The notes beneath the pieces are model-generated. The model had not been told where the DNA came from and did not search any database. It saw nothing but the letters and a program-made list of their open reading frames with translations. Made by a program: the position numbers and the translations under genes. Positions 1 through 11,157 of a DNA stretch of 64,000 bases are shown piece after piece (within the stretch, counting starts at the first letter, position 1; every line of letters starts with the position of its first letter). Where the stretch lies: the NCBI RefSeq assembly GCF_000213175.1, contig NW_009799099.1, positions 5,337,985 through 5,401,984 of the forward strand, read 5' to 3'. This stretch comes from Neurospora tetrasperma FGSC 2508 (Eukaryota > Ascomycota > Sordariomycetes > Sordariales > Sordariaceae).

Positions 1-514
1 TTCCATATGTATATAAGGCCGGTAAATGTTTGACCCACGACTTTCTACCAGTCATCCTTATCTTGTCGGCCCTCGATAATGTCGATCACTGTCTACGTAA
101 TATGATATATACGATTACAGACGAAGGACTATGGAATCCCGGAAATTGAAAAATAATGGTGTGCTTGTACCGACAGCGGCCCCGACTGCGCGAATAGGAC
201 GCACCCCTTCTTGCCATATATTTTGAGAAGTATGGCATGTGCCTGCTGTGCTGCGACTATGATTCTGCAGTCAGCGTCGTACAGTCTCTTCAGTCCGACA
301 CAACTGATATGAGCATCCTAAGGCACATTAGATCTGGCGCCCAGACTCGCATGTCTGTGAAGCATGGCCGGCGACCCAGAACGGGTCAACCTGGTCACCT
401 GGTCGATCGATATCAAACATTCTGTCAAGTATAAAGCGGTCCAACCCATTTCGTGCGGTATATGCTGGCAGCAGATCTCAGATTTATAACTTTCGCCCCC
501 TTGACAATCCTGCA
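1..514. other. intergenic, no gene seen
   Basis: No reading frame with recognisable protein content was found on either strand. It precedes the FAD monooxygenase and probably holds its promoter; no clear TATA element was identified. Confidence 0.5.
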
Positions 515-1932
515 ATGACACCCTCATATCGCCTCCGTGCCATCATTATTGGCGGTGGTCCAGTTGGACTGATGGCAGCGCATACCTTCTATCGAGCTGG
601 CATCAATTTCGTACTGCTCGAACGCAACAATGCCCTTGCTGTACCCGAAGCAGGAGGGGCCAGAATCGCCATCATGTCGAACACTTTGAAGCTCTTGGCT
701 CAGCTTGGTCTCCTTGAGGCGGTGGAGGCAATTGGAAGGCACATGCGCCCCGGGACGGTGGTGGCGAGTGACGGGCGCCCGTTTTTCGACTCTCGACACA
801 GATGGGTGGTGCTCTGAATTGTAAGGCACCGAAAGCGTGCAGTCTGAGTTACTCCTGGGCAGATACAGCTAACACCGAGTGATGATGATGTAGCCATGGA
901 ACAGGATGGGTTATGGTGCATCGACCCGAGTTGATGCAACTGCTGTATGGTGCTCTTCCTGATGAGATCAGACAGCATCTTTTCCCCGGCAAAGTGGTGA
1001 AAACTATCGAGATGACTGAAGAGGGGGTCGTGGTCTCGTGTACCGACGGAAGCGTGGAGAGGGGCAGCATTGTGGTCGGGGCGGACGGAGCCCACAGCAA
1101 AGTGCGCGACTGCATGCGTCGTATCGCACTACAAGAGTCGTCAAAGGCAGCCCTGAACGAGGAGAAGCCGTTTGTCGCGACGTACCGGTGCGTGTTTGGC
1201 CACATAGTCAGCCCGCCACCAGGAATCAAACCCGGCGATGAGTGGCATATGCATGGGAGCGGAATTTCGTCGCTCCTGCTCGCCAGCTCCGAGAAGACAT
1301 GGTTCATGTTCAGCCAGAAGCTGCCCGAGCCAACGCGGGAACGACGACGGTACACCGAGCAGGACATGAAGAGCTTCATGGAAGAACTTGGTCATGCCCA
1401 TTGCACATCCACGCTTACACTCAACGACCTTTACCAAGCGCAAACATCTTGCTATCTGACTGACCTCCATGAAGGTCTGATTCACCACTTTTACCATGGC
1501 CGCATTGTCCTGGTCGGAGATGCTGTTAACAAGCAGACTTATAACACGGGCCAAGGGTGGAACACGGGAGTGCAAGACGTGGTTGTGCTCACCAATAAGC
1601 TCTGGACACTGATGGAAGACGAAACCGATCTCGATGCGCCAATCAGTCAAGGCAAGATCGAAGCCGCTTTTGGCTTATATCAAAGAGACAGATACCCGGT
1701 GGTCCAGCAAGCTGTAAAAGCATCAAAGATGTTCACTCGAACAGAGGCCTGGAACCATTGGTATGACTGGTTTACAGACCGCCATATTCTGCCACGGACT
1801 GGAGGACTTAAATGGATCTATCGAGCGTTTCTTGTACCGGCCAACATGAACGCACAGGTCTTGGAGTTTCTCGAGGAGAACAACAGGCCATCCGGGACCA
1901 TCCCATGGCTCCATAGCACTAAAAGGAATTGA
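515..1932 (+). CDS. FAD-dependent monooxygenase (PaxM/salicylate hydroxylase-like), probably frameshifted
   Basis: Class A flavin monooxygenase, expected to hydroxylate or epoxidise a small metabolite with FAD and NAD(P)H. The N-terminus has the dinucleotide-binding GGGPVG motif about residues 13-18. The second exon carries VHRPEL, the VGADGAHS motif (the family DG motif) and a GDAVNKQT segment that binds FAD. Exon 2 begins at 894 after a clear CTAAC branch (about 868-875) and TAG acceptor at 891-893, giving HGTGWVMVHRPEL, which fits the family. Exon 1 meets a TGA at 815-817, four bases before a good GTAAGG donor at 821, and that donor is out of phase with exon 2. A one-base loss in the GGG at 804-806 would restore phase. 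It is therefore either a recent pseudogene or carries a sequencing indel. Family assignment is firm; intactness is not. Confidence 0.75.
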
Positions 1933-2759
1933 CCAAGGACGTCTCCTGGCATTCGGTAAGGTATTTGAACAAAACTTTCATCTATTGCACTCATTCACAC
2001 TCAGGGCCGCATGTAATTGACAAGTGATTAGGCGTACATACCCAACTTTCGTGGCGCATGGAGAGTCAAGCTGTCGCCGTGCCACCTACGGCCGACGTCG
2101 AGGGCCATGTCAACTTCAGCTTGTCGTCAACTTGCGCCCCTTACCTGCAGCTTATCATTCCGACCAAGCCCGAGAAAGACTGCGTACAAGGTACGCGCTA
2201 CTAACCCAATTTCCTCAATGCTTTTTCTCAACCACAACTGCCGACACAACAACACTGTGGGCAGTGCAGAGTATCGGCGACCTGCATTGAATGCAGGAGT
2301 GTTACATTGTTCGGTCATTGGCTTGTTCGCGAGTTATCGAAAACTGAGACCGGAACTGTCCTGCACACCAAGCCAATGGATAATTAGCCATGAGATTGTT
2401 GGCGCCACGGAAATGCAGACTTGAATATCCGAAAAGGGTGTTGATAGCCTGATACGATAAGGGTACGAGTATAACGATGAATATGTTGTAGATGTACTCC
2501 TGGGTGGCCTTTGTGAGACGCGGCTTTCGATGTCATGTCGTATCTGCGACGCTAGGTATTTTGAAAGTGAACAAACAACTCCTCAGCCTGACCAGGACGG
2601 ACTTGCAGCCTTTAAAACCTTAGCTCATCGTCCACTCGGTTGGTCTCTGATGTAGCTGAACAGGGAGACTTTTACGAGCCTGTCGTTTCTCGCTCTCAGG
2701 TTCACTCCGGCCGCCCAAAGTCTCTGTATTCCAACTGGATTTTGCACACCAAGAGCATC
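1933..2759. other. intergenic, no gene seen
   Basis: Spacer between the monooxygenase stop and the Ppo start. A TTTAAAA stretch near 2610 may be a core promoter element of the downstream gene. No coding content recognised. Confidence 0.45.
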
Positions 2760-5700
2760 ATGTCTTCGTCCGATGTGCAACGTCCTCTGCGGGGGCATGC
2801 CATCCAAGACTCTGACAATGCTCGACTGGAGAGTTTGAACGAGGCATTGAGCACGCAAAAGTATTTGGCCGGGTTTCACGGCGATACACTGATTGGGGTG
2901 AGTTCAAGGTACACCAGCCTTTGTGGCCTGGAAACTAACTCGCTGCAGAATAAAGTTGTTTCCAAGGTCGGGCTTTTGGACGACCTAAAGAGCATCCTGG
3001 AGCTCAAGAACGTACCCAGCATTGTGGCAGTCCTGGTCAACTATCTCAAAGAACGTCGCCTCGACATCAAAGCTGGTGCATCGTTGCTGGCAGCCGTGTC
3101 GAACAACAGTGTAGCCAGGGCCGATATCATCGAAAAGCAGGTCAAGATCAAGTACGACCGCATGCTTCACCCACCCTTGAGTTACTTGGGCGATGCTTTC
3201 AAGTACCGGACCGCCGATGGCAAGTTCAACAGCGCCATCAACCCACACCTCGGCCAAGCCGGAGCTCCTTACGCCAAAACTGTACCTGCAAAGACTCATC
3301 CACTCGGAGCCTTGCCAGATCCAGGAGACCTTTTCGACCAGTTAATGGCAAGAGAGGAAAATGGCCGTCCAAGTCAGTCAGGCTTGTCCAGCATGCTCAT
3401 ATACCATGCCACCATCATCATCCACGATCTCTTCCGCACCAATGACAACGACAAGAACATCTCTGATACGTCGTCATACCTCGATCTGTCGCCACTGTAC
3501 GGCTTCACAGAGGAGATGCAGCGCAAGGTTCGTGATGAAACGTATGGCCTTGGCCTGCTTAAGCCAGACACCTTTGCAGAGGACCGACTGCTTCGTCAAC
3601 CGCCGGGAGTCTGTATCATGCTGGTCATGTACAACCGGTACCACAACTACGCAGCAACACAACTTCGGCGCATCAACGAAAACGGCCGCTTTTCAGTCCC
3701 CAGAGAATACCGGGAGGCCAAGTTTATCGCGGCAGCGAAATACTTTGACAAAGATAGCCTGTTGGAGAACATCGACAACCAGGAAATCCTGAAGAGATTC
3801 ATATATGCTAACGAGGTATTTGAGAGCAACGGCCGGGTTCGCACCAAGGAGTACCAAGATGCGGAGAATGCCCTCGATATCTTCATCAATAAGGTCCAGC
3901 CAGACGAAAAGCAAGTCAAAGCCTTCAAGGACAGCTACGACGCAGCCTGGAAGAAGCTGGACGACGACCTTTTCCACACCGCTCGGCTAATCACATGCGG
4001 CCTTTACATCCAGGTCTCCATTCACGACTACCTCAGGGCATTGATGGGCTTCCACCAGTACGACACGAACTTCACCCTTGATCCGAGAGTGAATCAATCG
4101 GAAGCCAAGGAGGTATCGCGGGGCCTGGGCAACCAGGTAACGGTTGAGTTCAACCTGCTCTATCGGTTCCACTGCGCCATCTCGCGGGGCGACGAGGAAT
4201 ACCTTGAGAACTATCTGGAGGAGTACTTTGAGAAGCATTCAAGGTCAGACTGGAACCCAAAGGAAATGGGATTACAGGAGTTCCTCATGGAGATGGGCCA
4301 GGCGCGGGAGCGGAGAAAGAATGATCCTCCCGTCAACCCTTGTGATATTGAGTTTGGACTCAAAAACAAGGACGAAGACGAAGCCAGGAAGAAGATGGCC
4401 TTCAAGCGTGACCCCATCACCAAGCTGTTCAATGATGAGCAAATGGTAGACCACCTCACCAAGGTGATGGACGAGCCAATCTGTAAGTGCACAAACCGCC
4501 AATTCTGTTTGCTGGATTAATGCTAACATGGGCTGGAATAGCGAACTTTGGCCCCAGAAACGTACCTCGATCTCTGAAAGCCGTCGAGGTCATGGGTATC
4601 CTCCAGGCGCGCAAGTGGGGAGTTGGAACGCTGAACGACTTCCGTGAGTTTTTCGGGATGAAGCGTCACAAAACGTTTGAGAGTGTCTCAGGCTGTGTTG
4701 AGGTTCAGAATGCACTCCGGGACCTTTATGAGCACCCAGATAAGATCGAGTTTTATCCTGGTGTCTTTTGCGAGTCGGACGCGAGCCAAAGTGCAGATCC
4801 AGGGCCAAGTGACGTCGATTCGGCGTTGTGGGCCGCCATCTTCTCCGATGCTATCACTCTCGTGCGGTCGGATCGGTTTTACACCCTTGATTGGAACACG
4901 AACTCGCTCACTTCCTGGGGTATGAAGGAGGTAACCCCAGATAACGATGTGCTCAAGAGCTCTGTGTTCCATCGACTTCTGCAACGGTCGTTCCCGGAGT
5001 GGTTCCCCAGCACGTCGGTCCGCTTCTTCCATCCCTTCTACACAGCCCAGAAGAATGCCGAGTACGCAACGGCGCAGGGCTACGACAAAGACTTTGCCAT
5101 TAAACATACTGTGGAGAAGTCTGAACGAAACTGGTCCGGACCAGCAACGGTCACGAAGACGTTCGACACTTCAGCCTCAAATCCTCGCAAGCCTGTCGAG
5201 CCCAAAATTCTCACTGATCCTTGTCAGATCATGGCAGTCCTTACAGACGATACGGACAACATTGTCCATCCAGTCCGTCTGGAGCCCGAGATTCTCCCCG
5301 CCAAGGTCGCCGAGGTTCTGGCTGTGCGCGAACAAGAAGACACGGCCAACGGTAGAAAGTCACACGGCGAACACCGGAAAGAGATTGACACTGATACCGA
5401 CGACTTGATGACATACTTCACCAACCTCATGAGAGATATCATTAGGCGTGGATCTGTCGTGATGAAACCGGGACAAAAAAATTCGGAAGTCGACCCGATC
5501 TATCAGCTCGATGTCACCAGAGACTTTGCCATCCCCGTTGTCACTCGGTATGTTGCTGACTTTCTTGGATTCGGACATCTCGTGAAGTCGGAAAAGAACC
5601 TGCATGCGAAGTACTCAGAGAACGAGATTTACCAGCATATCACCAACTGCCATCTCTACTTTTCGTACAACGCCGACGAGACCAAACTTCCAAAACGGCG

Positions 5701-8224
5701 CAAGATGTTCAAAGACTCAATAAGCTTCCTCTTCGACCTGACGCTCAACGAGGGGAACGTTGCCGAAGTGAAGAAGTTCCGTCTCACACGGGCGCTCCAG
5801 AGTGTTGGATCATGGCTCTGGAGATCTGCAGCCGGCGACAACAACCCAATGAGCGAGCTCGGTCTGGAAGTTTCTCAACAGGTCTTGCAACAACAGAAAG
5901 GCGACACTGGTAGAGTGGCGGCAATTTTGTTGCTCCTTGCTCTCGACAGCTCGTATACCTCGGTTCTTGCCTTCACTTCGGTTCTCGATTCGTTCATCAA
6001 CGGACTATACACGTTGGCAGCCAAGGAACCCAATGCGTTATCAGGAGTTACAGAAAATAAGAGTTGCGACTGGCGTGATGTCCAACGTCTCGCGTGTGCC
6101 GAGTTTCTTCCGGATGTGCCGACCAATACCTTTGACGATATCAAGAAGATCGTCTTGAAAGCGCAACGGGAGAGCATGAAGCTACCCATCCTACGCAAGG
6201 CGCGCATAACTTGCGTAGTGAAGGGGAGTGAGCCTGTGTTGACCGTGGAGAAAGATCAGCTGATCATCTGTGACATTGTGAGTTCCCTCACCACGAAAAC
6301 CCCAGGACAACCGTTATACTAATAGGTAAACCTCTTCTCGTTAGAACCCCGGTGATCAGGAGTATGAGGACGATGTGCCAACCTACCACACCAGCTTCAC
6401 CGAGAGGTTCACTGAATACCACCCCAAAAACCTCGCTGAAAACAGTCTGACCGCCATGATCAAAGTCCTAGCCCAGCTCAAGGACCTCAGACGAGGCAAC
6501 GACACCCAAGGCCATTTGAAGAAGATCGGACTCGACTCGTCATACGCGACTTATACCAACTTCATGGCACCACAACGTATCAAACATATCAAGACCCAAG
6601 TGAGGGCCAAGATTGCAGAGGCCGAAGAAGCCGATGACTTGACGACGGCCGACAAGCTGAAGAAGACGTACCACCTCGACAGACTGCAATGCCCTGCAAC
6701 GGACACGTACATGACCCCTGAGTGGGACGAGATGATTCCCTTCCCAACTACCTGGAAGGTCAGTTCAACGGCTACGGGGAGTCGACGTATGGGGGCGAGA
6801 ANNNNNNNNNNNNNNNNNNNNNNNNNNNNNNNNNNNNNNNNNNNNNNNNNNNNNNNNNNNNNNNNNNNNNNNNNNNNNNNNNNNNNNNNNNNNNNNNNNN
6901 NNNNNNNNNNNNNNNNNNNNNNNNNNNNNNNNNNNNNNNNNNNNNNNNNNNNNNNNNNNNNNNNNNNNNNNNNNNNNNNNNNNNNNNNNNNNNNNNNNNN
7001 NNNNNNNNNNNNNNNNNNNNNNNNNNNNNNNNNNNNNNNNNNNNNNNNNNNNNNNNNNNNNNNNNNNNNNNNNNNNNNNNNNNNNNNNNNNNNNNNNNNN
7101 NNNNNNNNNNNNNNNNNNNNNNNNNNNNNNNNNNNNNNNNNNNNNNNNNNNNNNNNNNNNNNNNNNNNNNNNNNNNNNNNNNNNNNNNNNNNNNNNNNNN
7201 NNNNNNNNNNNNNNNNNNNNNNNNNNNNNNNNNNNNNNNNNNNNNNNNNNNNNNNNNNNNNNNNNNNNNNNNNNNNNNNNNNNNNNNNNNNNNNNNNNNN
7301 NGAAAGCGCAACGGGAGAGCATGAAGCTACCCATCCTACGCAAGGCGCGCATAACTTGCGTAGTGAAGGGGAGTGAGCCTGTGTTGACCGTGGAGAAAGA
7401 TCAGCTGATCATCTGTGACATTGTGAGTTCCCTCACCACGAAAACCCCAGGACAACCGTTATACTAATAGGTAAACCTCTTCTCGTTAGAACCCCGGTGA
7501 TCAGGAGTATGAGGACGATGTGCCAACCTACCACACCAGCTTCACCGAGAGGTTCACTGAATACCACCCCAAAAACCTCGCTGAAAACAGTCTGACCGCC
7601 ATGATCAAAGTCCTAGCCCAGCTCAAGGACCTCAGACGAGGCAACGACACCCAAGGCCATTTGAAGAAGATCGGACTCGACTCGTCATACGCGACTTATA
7701 CCAACTTCATGGCACCACAACGTATCAAACATATCAAGACCCAAGTGAGGGCCAAGATTGCAGAGGCCGAAGAAGCCGATGACTTGACGACGGCCGACAA
7801 GCTGAAGAAGACGTACCACCTCGACAGACTGCAATGCCCTGCAACGGACACGTACATGACCCCTGAGTGGGACGAGATGATTCCCTTCCCAACTACCTGG
7901 AAGGTCAGGTTCAACGGCTACGGGGAGTCGACGTATGGGGGCGAGAAATTGCCTCTTCTCCAGTCACCGCTGGTGCCGGATGATTTCCCCCCCTTCTACG
8001 AGCTTCCTGGCGGACCAAGTCGTTCGGGAGGTTCGTTCGGAGAGCCAATCCACCCATACCCCTCGAAGCCTCAGGAGAAGTCGACCAGCAGAGAGGAACA
8101 TGGTGAACATGTTTTGTATATGGATCGCGGCAGTGATGCGGGTGACTCTGCCATTGATATAGATGAGGGCTGTCGTAAGGAGATGCCGAAGGGAGTTACA
8201 AATGGGTGTGGCATCGGCATATGA
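2760..8224 (+). CDS. Ppo-type fatty acid dioxygenase (linoleate DOX with P450-like C-terminal domain)
   Basis: Heme-peroxidase-like dioxygenase that oxygenates linoleic or oleic acid to hydroperoxides, the psi-factor oxylipins of fungi. Proposed exons are 2760-2897, 2949-4482, 4542-6277, then 6345 onward, completed by 7490-8224. The first intron is 51 bp and in frame (GTGAGT...CAG). The dioxygenase domain shows the distal His in IIIHDLF (about residue 205) and the YRFH motif (catalytic Tyr about 451, proximal heme His about 454). The C-terminal P450-like half keeps the fold-level sequence but has KAQR in place of ExxR (about 1097-1100) and no Cys in the heme-binding loop (HPKNLAEN, about 1160), as reported for PpoC/10R-DOX. 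ATG 2760 is preferred over an upstream in-frame ATG at 2640. A 500 N gap with duplicated flanks interrupts the last exons. The merged protein is near 1380 residues, longer than typical Ppo enzymes. Confidence 0.85.
6157..6801 (+). repeat. first copy of duplicated contig end (645 bp)
   Basis: Same sequence as 7302-7947 except for one missing G: CAGT here versus CAGGT near 7907. It holds the third Ppo intron (6278-6344) and the start of the last exon. The missing base shifts the frame after the Trp-Lys-Val segment, so this copy is the lower-quality end. Best read as unmerged overlapping contig ends, not biology. Confidence 0.85.
6802..7301. other. assembly gap, exactly 500 N
   Basis: A round-number run of N between two copies of the same sequence. 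The true distance is probably negative: the flanking contigs overlap by about 645 bp and should be joined without a gap. Confidence 0.95.
7302..7947 (+). repeat. second copy of duplicated contig end (646 bp)
   Basis: Repeats 6157-6801 and then runs straight into the 3' end of the Ppo gene. Its intron copy is 7423-7489. This copy has an open frame into the C-terminus and should be preferred when rebuilding the gene. Confidence 0.85.
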
Positions 8225-8679
8225 GCCAACCCATCAGTTCAGGAGAGTTAGGTTTGCGTTATACAGAATCCATTGGTGAGCGTTTTGGGCATGTTTCTCC
8301 AGAGAGATAAATAGGTAGGGTGAAGTCAGGTTACCTTGTGAAGTCTGATGCATCGTGATTGTCGCCACCATATCTCATCGCGAGAATGCATCCTTCTGTA
8401 CTCCACAAGCCTCAGGCCCAATTTCTGCCATGATTGGTTATCAACCCCTCTCAACAACACTATCTCATGCAGATAGATGTACCTATGCAGGGACTCTCTT
8501 GTACCGCGGCTACAACCCCGCTTCTTGCCCTTGCCTGTACCTATTCCAAGCCTCGAAGTTGCAAAGAACAAGATCTCATTGCGACGCTCGTGTCAAGCCC
8601 GAGTATGAAAATCCCGTCATCACCATTCCATCGCCATCACTCTTCGACTGTTGAGCAGACAGCAATTTCCATACCTGTC
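8225..8679. other. short intergenic spacer
   Basis: Between the Ppo stop and the preferred amidohydrolase start. The amidohydrolase frame stays open back to 8434, but the extra 82 residues show no family similarity, so this is treated as 5' untranslated or promoter sequence. Confidence 0.4.
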
Positions 8680-10116
8680 ATGTTGAGTCAATCTGAAGCA
8701 ACGTGGACCTCAGCCTTTGGAGGGATCCCGGAAATCGTCATCAAACCATGGAAACCATCGCCACGAAGGACCTATCTCTTTAAGAGAGCGAACCTCGTTG
8801 ATACCGCTCAAGGGACCATCATCTCCAACGTCAACATCAAGATCGCAGATGGCGTGATTAAGCTCATCGAGAAAAACGATCCCAGAATTACCAGCCTCGC
8901 TCATCATCTACGCGGCGAAGATGACTCGGGACTGGTAATCGAAGTTGACCTTGAAGGCAAATTTCTGTGCCCTGGGCTTATCGACTGCCATGTCCATGTC
9001 GGTGCCGTACCAGGGGAACTCAGTCTTTCATCCACCGCCGCTATCTCTGATCCTGCCATTTCGCTTCTTCGTCAACCCTTCGTTTGCTCCCAGATGCTTA
9101 GCAGGGGATTTACCACCGTTCGTGACACAGGCGGTGCCACGCTTGCTTTGAAGGAGGCCATCGAAGAGGGTGTCTTTCCCGGGCCACGGCTCTTCATCTG
9201 TAATCGGGCCCTGTCTCAGACAGGTGGCCATGGTGACCTCCGCGGTGCGCACGACCATAAGAACCGAGGAGGAGGAGGAGGAGGAGGAGGAGAAGGCTGC
9301 TGCGGGGGCTCAGCGGGTCAACTGGCTGTGGTCTGTGATGGAGTACCGGAGTGCATTCGTGCGACGCGAGAGCAGTTGAGAACAGGAGCGGACTTCATCA
9401 AGATTATGGTAGGAGGCGGCGTTGCCTCCCCCACGGATCGGTTGACCAACACGCAATTCACGGCTGCTGAGGTCCGGGCCATCTGCGATGTGGCAGAGAG
9501 CTATGGAACCTACGTGACAGCTCATGCGTACACGCCCAAAGCAATTCGCCATGCTGTTGACAATGGTGTCAAGGGTATCGAACATGGGAATCTTATTGAC
9601 GAAGCGACGGCACGGTACATGGCCGAGAGGGGAATATGGTTAACACCAACGCTAGTGACATATGATGCGATGGCATCAGATGAGTATGCCGGCTTCCTGC
9701 CGCCAGAGAATCAGCGAAAAAACGAAGAGGTATTGCGGCAGGGGCTGAAGTCGCTCACAATTGCGGAAAAGGCAGGCGTCAACATGTGTTATGGCTCTGA
9801 TCTTTTGGGACCTTTGACGAGAGAGCAGTCAAAGGAGTTTGGCATCCGGTCGGTCATCCTAAAGAGCAAGCAGGTTTTGCAGTCAGCTACTGTGAATGCG
9901 GCAAAGATGCTGGGACAGGAGTCGTTTCTGGGCCAGCTCAAACCAGGATATGCTTCCGATATACTTATTCTCGACGTCAACCCATTTAATGACGTGGCGA
10001 TGCTGGATGAACCAAAGAAACACGTGTTGGCAGTAATTAAGGACGGACGAGTATGTGTGAGCCGTTGGAGAAAGCTTCCCATGGATGCAACACACGGAGA
10101 GGAGTTAATTGAGTGA
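8680..10116 (+). CDS. amidohydrolase family protein (Xaa-Pro dipeptidase/ochratoxinase-like)
   Basis: Metal-dependent hydrolase of the amidohydrolase superfamily, likely cleaving an amide or cyclic imide; the substrate cannot be read from sequence. The binuclear-site ligands are visible: HVHV (His104, His106), a bridging Lys in FIKIM (Lys241), His282 in TAHAY, His302 in IEHG and Asp374 in YGSD. The 478-residue length from ATG 8680 fits the family and the frame is one exon. An open extension to 8434 exists but looks non-coding. A GGA microsatellite (about 9268-9297) puts a run of Gly in the loop between the LSQTGGHGD motif and the helix before Lys241. It follows the Ppo gene on the same strand, which hints at but does not prove a shared pathway. 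Confidence 0.85.
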   Translation: MLSQSEATWTSAFGGIPEIVIKPWKPSPRRTYLFKRANLVDTAQGTIISNVNIKIADGVIKLIEKNDPRITSLAHHLRGEDDSGLVIEVDLEGKFLCPGLIDCHVHVGAVPGELSLSSTAAISDPAISLLRQPFVCSQMLSRGFTTVRDTGGATLALKEAIEEGVFPGPRLFICNRALSQTGGHGDLRGAHDHKNRGGGGGGGGEGCCGGSAGQLAVVCDGVPECIRATREQLRTGADFIKIMVGGGVASPTDRLTNTQFTAAEVRAICDVAESYGTYVTAHAYTPKAIRHAVDNGVKGIEHGNLIDEATARYMAERGIWLTPTLVTYDAMASDEYAGFLPPENQRKNEEVLRQGLKSLTIAEKAGVNMCYGSDLLGPLTREQSKEFGIRSVILKSKQVLQSATVNAAKMLGQESFLGQLKPGYASDILILDVNPFNDVAMLDEPKKHVLAVIKDGRVCVSRWRKLPMDATHGEELIE

Positions 10117-10416
10117 ATACGATGGACAAGATGTAGAGAAATAAAGAGGAGTCATTGCATTTACCCTAGAACTAGCTAGAGATCCCACAACGATTTTTGT
10201 AAGCCAGGACTGGATAACATCGGCAGAAGACGTAGTTTCTGCGATGTGACATGTATTCCTTCATTATCCGCGAAGAGTTCATGATAGAGAGCAGATCATA
10301 CCCTTTTGTAATGACATGGCTACAGTCATTGACTTTCAAAACATCTCGTGATATCTTGCCGACTGGGAAAGATGTGAAGTCTTGACGATAACGTGCAAAT
10401 GTTTTGAAAGAAGCTC
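10117..10416. other. intergenic between convergent genes
   Basis: 3' flanks of the amidohydrolase (+) and the Gag-like gene (-). No coding content recognised. Confidence 0.4.
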
Positions 10417-11157
10417 TCAAATGAGCGACCGCTTTTTGGTGCGCTCCTGGAAGTTGATCGTCCTCAGATCCTTCATAAGATCCTCCCAGGTGAGGCGGTT
10501 CTGGGTCCATTCCTCGAGTAACTTTGCATGCAAGTCCGGATAGTTCTCCTTCATGCCACAAGCGTCAAGGACCGTGGTGAGTCCAAAGTCGGGGTCAAAC
10601 TTCCAGCTCCCTTCATGGAGCTGGTCCCTGAGAGACTGGAGACGCTGAAGGTACTCGCCCATGGAGCCACACTGATCCCTCCTGAGAGCAACGAAGTCGC
10701 TAAAGAGTTTTCCGCAGTTGTCATTGCCAGCGCCGTGGGTGAAGACGCGCTTGGCAAGATTATACGTGACCTTGGGGTCCTCCTCCCTGATGTTCCAGTT
10801 GTACAGCTTCAGAGTGACGATGACATCCGGGTCGGTGAGGGTGCTAAGCAGGATGTAGTTGACTCTGGCTCTCTGCTTCTTCCAGTCGTCGTGGGCAGGT
10901 CCGAGCAGAGGCTCGCGGACGTCGTCCTTGAGATGAACTGAAAGGCCGTAGAAGTTGAGATAGTTGAGAAGAAACGCGTCCCAGAGCTCGAGATCCTCGG
11001 AGCCCTTGAGAAAAGGGGGCAGAGGCAGGTTCGGGGTTTGGCAGACAAGACCCTTTTTGAAGTTGTCGACAAGACGAGCCAGGTAGGCGAGGACGTAAAG
11101 GACCACGCAGACGAGCGCGATGAATCCCTTTGTGAAATCGATCGTCATGCTCGACAT
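10417..11157 (-). CDS. protein with N-terminal membrane segment and Copia-Gag-like domain
   Basis: A 246-residue single-exon frame. Residues about 10-28 form one hydrophobic segment. Then comes a helical region resembling the UBN2/Copia Gag fold: a WDAF start, a DDWKKQRARVNYILLST stretch, a YNLAKRVF segment, spaced LQRLQSLRDQL and a late YPDLHAKLLEEW. Copia Gag domains share this order (Trp-x-x-Phe, substrate Trp, Leu-rich helices, Gly-rich turn). There is no protease, integrase or reverse transcriptase nearby, no LTR and no AT bias, so it reads as a stand-alone host gene, possibly a domesticated Gag. The resemblance is by eye and moderate; an unrelated fungal-specific helical protein is the alternative. 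Confidence 0.55.
   Translation of the reverse strand: MSSMTIDFTKGFIALVCVVLYVLAYLARLVDNFKKGLVCQTPNLPLPPFLKGSEDLELWDAFLLNYLNFYGLSVHLKDDVREPLLGPAHDDWKKQRARVNYILLSTLTDPDVIVTLKLYNWNIREEDPKVTYNLAKRVFTHGAGNDNCGKLFSDFVALRRDQCGSMGEYLQRLQSLRDQLHEGSWKFDPDFGLTTVLDACGMKENYPDLHAKLLEEWTQNRLTWEDLMKDLRTINFQERTKKRSLI

Noticed and set aside
781-893. Splice donor GTTTTT at 781 for the monooxygenase
   Set aside because: Phase is right but the donor is poor and conserved residues would be lost; kept only as an alternative.
8434-8679. Extended amidohydrolase start at 8434
   Set aside because: The extra 82 residues are low in similarity and unlike the family N-terminus; ATG 8680 gives the usual length.
10417-11157. 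Part of a complete Copia retrotransposon
   Set aside because: No LTRs, protease, integrase or reverse transcriptase near it on either strand.
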